A DNA stretch of 64,000 bases, from positions 1 to 64,000 of the forward strand of contig JAGXIQ010000035.1 in the NCBI GenBank assembly GCA_024635625.1, given 5' to 3'. The position numbers and the translations under genes are program-made. The notes below the pieces were generated by a model. The model did not search any database and was not told the origin of the DNA. It worked only from the letters and a program-made list of their open reading frames with translations. Origin of the DNA: Loktanella sp. GTDB lineage: Bacteria > Pseudomonadota > Alphaproteobacteria > Rhodobacterales > Rhodobacteraceae. Shown piece by piece: positions 57,882 to 64,000 of the stretch. How positions within the stretch are numbered: position 1 is the first letter of the stretch; each line of letters starts with the position of its first letter.

Positions 57882-58640
57882 GTGGCCATGATAGAAGATG
57901 ACGAACGCATAGAACCGGTGACCGGTCTGATCGCCCTATCAGATGTGTCACTGGCGCGTGGGGGTCGTTCTGTGCTGACCGGCATAGACTTGCACAGTAA
58001 CGCGCGGCGGATTGGAATCGTAGGCCGCAACGGGTCTGGTAAGACGACATTGGCGCGGGTGCTTTGCGGGTTGATTCCAGCTGATGCAGGCACAGTGCGC
58101 GTTGCTGGCATTGATGTTATGCGTGACCGTAAGGCTGCGCTGCACACTGTTGGCATCCTGTTTCAAAATCCGGACCACCAGATCATTTTCCCTACCGTGA
58201 CCGAAGAGCTTTCCTTTGGTCTGACGCAGATGGGGCAGTCAAAGGCGCAAGCCGCCGCGCGAGTTGCAGCGATCCTGTCGGAGTTCGGCAAGACCCATTG
58301 GGCGGACGCTGCGACCCACAGCTTAAGTCACGGGCAAAAACAGCTGGTCTGCCTTATGGCTATCATCGCGATGTCTCCACGGGTTGTGGTACTGGACGAG
58401 CCGTTCTCTGGTCTCGATCTGGTCACGCGGATGCAGCTGACGCGCTACCTTGGCCGAGTCGATGCAGCCGTTGTGCACATCACGCACGACCCCGAGGTGC
58501 TGCGCGATTATGATCAGGTGATCTGGCTTGACGAGGGGCGTATTGTGCAAAGTGGCAACGCGGGGCCGGTGCTCGACGGCTATATCACGCGGATGACGGC
58601 ATTGGGGGCGGGTGATGATCTCTCTGACCTCGCCGGTTAG
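57882..58640 (+). CDS. bioM: Biotin ECF transporter ATPase
   Basis: GRNGSGKTTLARVLCGLIPADAG; LSHGQKQLVCLMAIIAMSPRVVVLDEPFSGLD; followed by BioN and BioY. Confidence 0.92.
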   Translation: MAMIEDDERIEPVTGLIALSDVSLARGGRSVLTGIDLHSNARRIGIVGRNGSGKTTLARVLCGLIPADAGTVRVAGIDVMRDRKAALHTVGILFQNPDHQIIFPTVTEELSFGLTQMGQSKAQAAARVAAILSEFGKTHWADAATHSLSHGQKQLVCLMAIIAMSPRVVVLDEPFSGLDLVTRMQLTRYLGRVDAAVVHITHDPEVLRDYDQVIWLDEGRIVQSGNAGPVLDGYITRMTALGAGDDLSDLAG

Positions 58641-59217
58641 GACTCGGGCGCACGGCTGGCCTGCAGCGGCCAAGTTGGCTTTGCTGTGCGGGGCGACCGT
58701 GGTGCTTTTTGCCCGTACCGATATCGGGTTTCAGGCGGCAGCTTTTGTGACGGCCTTAGGGTTGTATCTGCTTGGCGGTAGGCAGTTTGCACGCCAAGGG
58801 GGCGCCGCGCTGTTGCAGTTGTGGCCCTTCGTCGTGCTGGTCGGGGTCTGGCATGTGCTGACAGGGGATATAGAGGCTGGAAGCGTCATCATATTGCGCC
58901 TTTTGACGGCTTTCGCGCTCGCCAATTTGGTCACGATGACGACAACCCTGTGGCAGATGATCGACGTGGTTATGGCGCTTACAGCACCGTTGCGCGCGCT
59001 AGGGCTGAATACCCGCGCTTTGGCTCTTGGCATGGCGCTCGTGGTACGCTTTACACCGGCCTTGGCAGACAAGGGTACGCAGCTGACGCAGGCTTGGCGT
59101 GCACGGTCGCCCCGGCGGGCCAGCTGGCGCATCGTGATGCCGTTCACGGTCCTGGCTATTGATGACGCGGAAAATGTTGCCGAGGCCTTGCGCGCCCGTG
59201 GCGGCACAAACCCCTGA
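58612..59217 (+). CDS. bioN: Biotin ECF transporter T component
   Basis: CbiQ-like TM protein; AWRARSPRRASWRIVMPFTVLAIDDAENVAEALRARG. Confidence 0.9.
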   Translation: MMISLTSPVRTRAHGWPAAAKLALLCGATVVLFARTDIGFQAAAFVTALGLYLLGGRQFARQGGAALLQLWPFVVLVGVWHVLTGDIEAGSVIILRLLTAFALANLVTMTTTLWQMIDVVMALTAPLRALGLNTRALALGMALVVRFTPALADKGTQLTQAWRARSPRRASWRIVMPFTVLAIDDAENVAEALRARGGTNP

Positions 59218-59228
59218 AAGGGATGAGA

Positions 59229-59774
59229 ATGGAACGGAACCTGACACTCGTGGCGCTGTTTGCCGCATTGATCGCGGCGCTGGGTTTGATCCCGCAGCTG
59301 ACGTTGGCTTTTGGCGTTCCGATCACGGCGCAAAGCCTTGGAGTGATGCTTTGTGGCACCGTGCTTGGTGCTAAGCGCGGCGCACTGGCCGTCTTATTGT
59401 TCGTGTTGCTTGTCGCACTGGGTTTGCCGCTTTTGGCAGGCGGACGCGGTGGGCTTGGTGTTTTTGTCTCTCCAACTGCGGGTTTTGTCGTTGGTTTTCC
59501 GTTTGCCGCCTTCATGACGGGTCTGGTGGTCGAGAACTGGCGCCAAGGGTCGCTGGCGCTTGTTGCCGGTGTCGCTGCGGTTTTCGGTGGAATCGTGGTG
59601 CTTTACGCATTTGGCATTTCGGGGCTGGCATGGTCCTTGGATAAGCCACTGTCCGAGGCGGCCTTGCTGGTTACCGCGTTCATACCCGGTGACCTGATCA
59701 AAGCGGTACTGGCTGGGGTGATCACTGCCGCCTTAGCACGCGCACGCCCGGACTCTGTGTTGTCGCGCGCATGA
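59229..59774 (+). CDS. bioY: Biotin transporter substrate-capture component BioY
   Basis: MERNLTLVALFAALIAALGLIPQLTLAFGVPITAQSLGVMLCGTVLGAKRGALA. Confidence 0.95.
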   Translation: MERNLTLVALFAALIAALGLIPQLTLAFGVPITAQSLGVMLCGTVLGAKRGALAVLLFVLLVALGLPLLAGGRGGLGVFVSPTAGFVVGFPFAAFMTGLVVENWRQGSLALVAGVAAVFGGIVVLYAFGISGLAWSLDKPLSEAALLVTAFIPGDLIKAVLAGVITAALARARPDSVLSRA

Positions 59775-60454
59775 CCGACATTGCGCTAGAAAGTCTTCTG
59801 GCGCAACGTCGGTCCATCCGGGCCTATCTTTCGACGCCTGTGACGCAGGCAGAGGTGGCGGCGATCCTGACCGATGCCCGGCGTGCGCCGAGTGGCGCAA
59901 ATCTGCAGCCGGGGCATTTCGTGGCACTGACCGGGCAACCTTTTGCCGCGTTAAAGACCGCGCTGGCGCAGGGGATCGCGTCAGGGCGTCAGCCAGTATC
60001 TGAATATTCCTATTTCCCCGAACAGATGCCGCCGCACCTAAAAGCGCGGCAGCGGGCAGCGGGATACGCCCTATATGCCGCGTTGGGGATCGAGCGGCGC
60101 GATATTGCAGGACGCCGGAGACAGTTCGCGCGCAACTACGACTTTTTCGACGCGCCTGTCGGGATTGTCGTGACCATAGACCGCGCCATGGGCAAGGGCT
60201 GCTACATGGACCTCGGCATGGCGCTGATGGCCCTGTTCCTTGCGGCAGAGGCGCGGGGGCTGGCGACCACCGGCATCGGGGCCCTCGCACATTACGGTGA
60301 CGTTGTGCATCAGGCGTTGAAGCTGCCTGATAATCAGTTGGTCGTTTGCGGGATCGCTCTTGGGCACGCGGACCCAGACGCCGCAGTGAACGGCTTTCGC
60401 ACAGACCGCGCAGCACTGCCCGACTTTGCCCGATTTGACGGCTTTTCGGACTAG
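59771..60454 (+). CDS. Nitroreductase family protein
   Basis: LLAQRRSIRAYLSTPVTQAEVAAILTDARRAPSGANLQPGHF; overlaps the bioY stop. Confidence 0.9.
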   Translation: MTDIALESLLAQRRSIRAYLSTPVTQAEVAAILTDARRAPSGANLQPGHFVALTGQPFAALKTALAQGIASGRQPVSEYSYFPEQMPPHLKARQRAAGYALYAALGIERRDIAGRRRQFARNYDFFDAPVGIVVTIDRAMGKGCYMDLGMALMALFLAAEARGLATTGIGALAHYGDVVHQALKLPDNQLVVCGIALGHADPDAAVNGFRTDRAALPDFARFDGFSD

Positions 60455-61551
60455 GACCGCAGCAAAAGTGCAGTACCGATCCCACCAGCGGCGGCGATCG
60501 CGGTAAGGCCCGTGCCACCGCAGTTCTGTAATTCATGGTAAAGCCTGACGGCGTTGATTGCCCCGGACGCCCCGATGGGGTGCCCTCGTGCCAAGGCACC
60601 GCCGCTGATGTTTACCCGCGCAGGATCCAGCCCGCCGCCGCGTATGCAGACGATGGCCTGCGCGGCATAAGCCTCCATCACCTCTGCCACGGCTATGTCC
60701 GAAGCGGTCAGGTTTGCCGCCCCCAGTACATCTTGCATGGCGGCGATGGGGGCTAGGCCGGGCATATCCGGCTGGCCGCCCAGCGTACGACCTCCGACAA
60801 TTCTGATCGGAGGTGAGGAAATCTGCCGCGCGACCTTGTCCGACACTAGAAGCACAAAGGCCGCCGCATCCGCTGCCACTGCGGTATTGGCCGCTGTGAT
60901 CGTGCCATGCAGCGTCGGCGCACGGTTGCAGACCTTTGGGGTCAGATGTCGGCTGAAGGCATCCTGCGTCAGCCCCGCGACTGGGACGATTTCGTGGTGC
61001 AATCGGTCGTGGGCCTTCATGGCCTTGGCGTGGCTTTCCACCGACCATGCATCCTGTTCTGCTCGGGTTATTCCATATTGATCAGCCAGCGTCGCGGCGG
61101 CGCTGGCCATATCTGGGTCGCGATCAGGCCACGGGGTAAACGCGGCCTGATCGTAGGGGACAGGTGCCCGCCCATCGGGGAAAGTTTGTGCGCGGATGGG
61201 GCGCAAAGAGGTGCTTTCGGTGCCACCAGCCAGCACGATTTCTGCCATTCCAGCGCGGATTAGCGCATCGGCCAGCAGAATTGCATCCAGCCCGCTGACG
61301 CATTGACGGTCGATGCTAAGGCCTGCGACCCGTTCCGGCAGGCCCGCGGCCAGTGCACATAGCCGGGCCGGGTTACCGCCAGCACCAAGCGCATTGCCGA
61401 CAATCACCTCGTTGACCTGCTGCGCGTCCAATCCGGCGTCGGCCAGACAGGCGCGGATCACGGGGGCCGCAAGATCGTGAAACGATAGGGCTGCGAAGGC
61501 TCCGCCTACCGGGGCTACGGCGGTGCGGCGGGCAGCGACGATGACAGTCAT
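60451..61551 (-). CDS. Thiolase family (acetyl-CoA C-acyltransferase), YhfS-like by context
   Basis: SIDRQCVSGLDAILLADALI, VNISGGALARGHPIGASGAINAVRLYHEL. Confidence 0.88.
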   Translation of the reverse strand: MTVIVAARRTAVAPVGGAFAALSFHDLAAPVIRACLADAGLDAQQVNEVIVGNALGAGGNPARLCALAAGLPERVAGLSIDRQCVSGLDAILLADALIRAGMAEIVLAGGTESTSLRPIRAQTFPDGRAPVPYDQAAFTPWPDRDPDMASAAATLADQYGITRAEQDAWSVESHAKAMKAHDRLHHEIVPVAGLTQDAFSRHLTPKVCNRAPTLHGTITAANTAVAADAAAFVLLVSDKVARQISSPPIRIVGGRTLGGQPDMPGLAPIAAMQDVLGAANLTASDIAVAEVMEAYAAQAIVCIRGGGLDPARVNISGGALARGHPIGASGAINAVRLYHELQNCGGTGLTAIAAAGGIGTALLLRS

Positions 61552-62672
61552 GTCATGCGCCCGGCAAGGGCGGTAATCGCGATGTAATCGGGCTTGCCCG
61601 CCGGCAGCAGGGGCAGGTTGTCCACGAGGTGAATGCGGTGCGGTACCGAAGAAGGTGCCATTTGCACACGGCAAGCACGTAGCAGGGCATCCTCTGTGAC
61701 GTCTGTTGCCCCGGCCACCAGCGCGACCAGTCGCGAACCCCGTTTGGGGTCTGGTAGGGCAACCACGGCAATGGTGCGTGCTGTCGTCAGGTCGGCCAAG
61801 CAAGCCTCTACCTGATCTGGATAGACGTTATGGTCGGCTATTGTCACCATCCGCCCGTTGCGGCCCGTCAGGAACAGATGGCCGCTTGTATCCATATACC
61901 CGATTTCGCCCACGGTCAGATAGTCGTCCTGCCAGCGTGTATCCGCACTTTCGCCCGCTGCATAACCTTCAAACAGATAGGGGCTTTTGACCCAGATGCC
62001 GCCCGTCGCGTCCAAGCGCAGGGTCACACCGGGATAGGCCCGCCCTACTGATCCGGCTGGAGTGTCCACATCTGTCCACGTTATAAAACTCGTCTCGGAC
62101 GCGCCGTAGAACTGCGTTAGACGCGCCGTCGGGCACATCTGCGTCGCTGCTGCACTGATGTCTGGTGACAACCGCCCGCCGCCCACCATGATATACCGCA
62201 CGTCTGGCAAGGCATTTCCCGTCGCGCAGAGCAGTCCAAGTTGTGTTGGTGTGATGTAAAGCAACGTGGCCTTTGCCTTGGCTAACGCCAGGGCCTGCCG
62301 ATCTGGGCGCAGGCCATTCAGCGGCAGGATCGAGGCCCCGTGGTGCGCTGCTTCTAATACTGCATACAGCGCCAGCGACGAACTGGGGCCAGCGAAGACG
62401 GCCATGACGGCGTTAGGACATAAGTCCAGAACCGGAGCATTAGCGTTAAAGCTTTGCTGCCACGAAGCTGGGGTGCGCTGGATCACCTTTGGTTGGCCGA
62501 AACTGCCAGAGGTTTCGCACAAAAGCTGCGGCGTCGGCGTTGCGATCCCGGTGACCTGACCGCCTGCTACCCGTAGCGACTGGCCTGTCAAGGCGACGGT
62601 TCGCAGTGCTGCATATGCTGCATCCTCGCACAGAAGGCGGGTAGAGGCGTGCCAGACGAAAGGCTGTGACAT
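61548..62672 (-). CDS. AMP-binding acyl-CoA synthetase/ligase, YhfT-like by context
   Basis: LLCETSGSFGQPKVIQRTPASWQQ, LTQFYGASETSFITWTD, YLTVGEIGYMDTSGHLFLTGRNGRMV. Confidence 0.88.
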   Translation of the reverse strand: MSQPFVWHASTRLLCEDAAYAALRTVALTGQSLRVAGGQVTGIATPTPQLLCETSGSFGQPKVIQRTPASWQQSFNANAPVLDLCPNAVMAVFAGPSSSLALYAVLEAAHHGASILPLNGLRPDRQALALAKAKATLLYITPTQLGLLCATGNALPDVRYIMVGGGRLSPDISAAATQMCPTARLTQFYGASETSFITWTDVDTPAGSVGRAYPGVTLRLDATGGIWVKSPYLFEGYAAGESADTRWQDDYLTVGEIGYMDTSGHLFLTGRNGRMVTIADHNVYPDQVEACLADLTTARTIAVVALPDPKRGSRLVALVAGATDVTEDALLRACRVQMAPSSVPHRIHLVDNLPLLPAGKPDYIAITALAGRMT

Positions 62673-62731
62673 CGGTCAGTGGCTCCGCTGTGGGACACTG
62701 CCTGCAAATCCCAAATCGGACGGCGATGCAA

Positions 62732-63541
62732 TCACGACGAGGCGGTCAGATTTTCCCAACCAAGTGCGGTGCGGGCGTAACGGGCATTGCTGCGGGCTGT
62801 AAAGGTTGCGTCACTGGTATCAGCGGTCATCCTGCAGGCGCTGAAGGTGGCACCGTCCAGATCTAGGATCGCGTATTCATTCGGATCGCCGCGCAAGCGG
62901 GTTGATAGCCCTGTGCCGCAGTGTACCTGCAGGGTCATCAGCTTGTTTTTCTGCGCCAGAAACGGCTCTACTGTCCAAGTGTGCAGATGACCGGACAGGA
63001 TCACGTGCGGACCACACTCTGACCAGTGATCCAGCGCGTCGGCGGCCCCCTTCATCACCTTCTTTTCCACGTCGGGTGCGTGGTGAAAGGGATGGTGTGC
63101 CATCACGACGACGATGCGATCACGGCAATTATTGCGGATCACCCGCCCGACGCGTTCGATCTGTGCTGGGCGGATCAGACCGCGTTGATGGCTCCACCGG
63201 TGGGTCGTATCCAGACCGACGACAACGGCCTCATCGGTTTCAAACATTGGTTCCGTGTTCGCGGCAATCCAGCGACGATAGGCGGCGCGGGGGGCCAAAG
63301 CACGTGCAAGGATGTTGAACAACGGAATGTCATGATTACCGGGCACCGCAATCCAATCGTGCTGCAAGCGGTCGACAAAGGCGCGGGCGTCGCTGAACTG
63401 GCTAGCGCGGGCGCGCTGCACAAAATCCCCTGCGATGACAATGAGATCTGGATCAGCCTTTGCCACACTATCAAGCAGAGGTTGCACAAGATCGGGTTGG
63501 GCGCGGCCAAAGTGTAGGTCGGTTAGCAAGACAAGACGCAT
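62732..63541 (-). CDS. Metallophosphoesterase (calcineurin-like)
   Basis: LLTDLHFGRAQPD, IVIAGDFVQRA, VPGNHDIPLF, VVMAHHPFHHAP, ILSGHLHTW. Confidence 0.93.
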   Translation of the reverse strand: MRLVLLTDLHFGRAQPDLVQPLLDSVAKADPDLIVIAGDFVQRARASQFSDARAFVDRLQHDWIAVPGNHDIPLFNILARALAPRAAYRRWIAANTEPMFETDEAVVVGLDTTHRWSHQRGLIRPAQIERVGRVIRNNCRDRIVVVMAHHPFHHAPDVEKKVMKGAADALDHWSECGPHVILSGHLHTWTVEPFLAQKNKLMTLQVHCGTGLSTRLRGDPNEYAILDLDGATFSACRMTADTSDATFTARSNARYARTALGWENLTASS

Positions 63542-64000
63542 TAGGACTGGCCTTCGGTGCCAGCATTTGGAACGCGTACGTGGATCGCATCACGGCGGAC
63601 CCTGAATGTATAAGGCCCCTCCATCCTCTCGTTTTCGCCGTCCCGGGCGACAAGGCGACGTCCGCGCTTTGTGTTGATCACAATTTCTTCTCCGATATGC
63701 ATCAAGTAGTCGTCACCCCGATGAATTGCGCCGAACAGGATTTTCACCGACCGCCACAGCAATCGCAGACGGTTGGAATCGGGTGCAAGGATCAGTGCCA
63801 GTTTGCCGTCGCGCACTGCGTCGGCTCCTTCAAATTCATACTGTTCCAGCTGGTAGGCGCTACTGGCTACGAACGCCATCGGGGACCGCAGGGTGTGTTC
63901 TTTTCCATCGACGGTTACTTTCATGCGTAGGGGGCGATACAGCGTCAGCATGGCCTTAACGACTGACCAATACGCAGCTGGGCGACTGCGACCCCAGCGG
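63541..64000 (-). CDS. Diacylglycerol/lipid kinase-like C-terminal region (5' end outside window)
   Basis: Frame stays open past the tracked ATG (63951) to the edge (..RWGRSRPAAYWSVVKAMLTLYRPLRMKVTVDGKEH..). Confidence 0.65.
   Translation of the reverse strand, partial: RWGRSRPAAYWSVVKAMLTLYRPLRMKVTVDGKEHTLRSPMAFVASSAYQLEQYEFEGADAVRDGKLALILAPDSNRLRLLWRSVKILFGAIHRGDDYLMHIGEEIVINTKRGRRLVARDGENERMEGPYTFRVRRDAIHVRVPNAGTEGQS

Noticed and set aside
59733-60599. 288-aa minus-strand ORF
   Set aside because: Antisense to the nitroreductase and bioY end; Arg/Pro/Ser-rich shadow frame.

Overview
64 kb chromosomal window from what looks like a Rhodobacteraceae (Roseobacter-type) alphaproteobacterium, judged from gene content and layout only. 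Left to right: the end of an IS30-like element; a bufferin/MNIO copper-RiPP type operon (BufA-BufB-BufC-DoxX) divergent from an ECF sigma factor and NrsF-like anti-sigma pair; a KaiC-like ATPase paired with a PAS hybrid histidine kinase; an unusual all-minus-strand cluster at about 8.4-19.9 kb (SARP-type regulator, PAP2/haloperoxidase-like protein with an (Asn-Arg)10 tract, subtilisin-like protease, 2-3 TM protein, animal-type haem peroxidase, papain-like C1 protease, SGNH hydrolase-caspase fusion, peptidoglycan-binding/CHAP-like protein); a polar amino-acid ABC transporter; a decayed PQQ-dehydrogenase locus; an imelysin/di-haem oxidoreductase iron-uptake operon; a hydroxycinnamate (coumarate/ferulate) catabolic cluster; P450 and alpha/beta hydrolase; a TRAP transporter; a complete ccoNOQP-ccoGHIS locus with fnrL, hemN and clear FNR boxes; urtABCDE; bioMNY convergent with a thiolase/acyl-CoA ligase pair; a metallophosphoesterase and a truncated diacylglycerol-kinase-like gene. 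The protease/peroxidase/caspase cluster is the best candidate for a poorly described system. All assignments come from motif reading; no database search was run.
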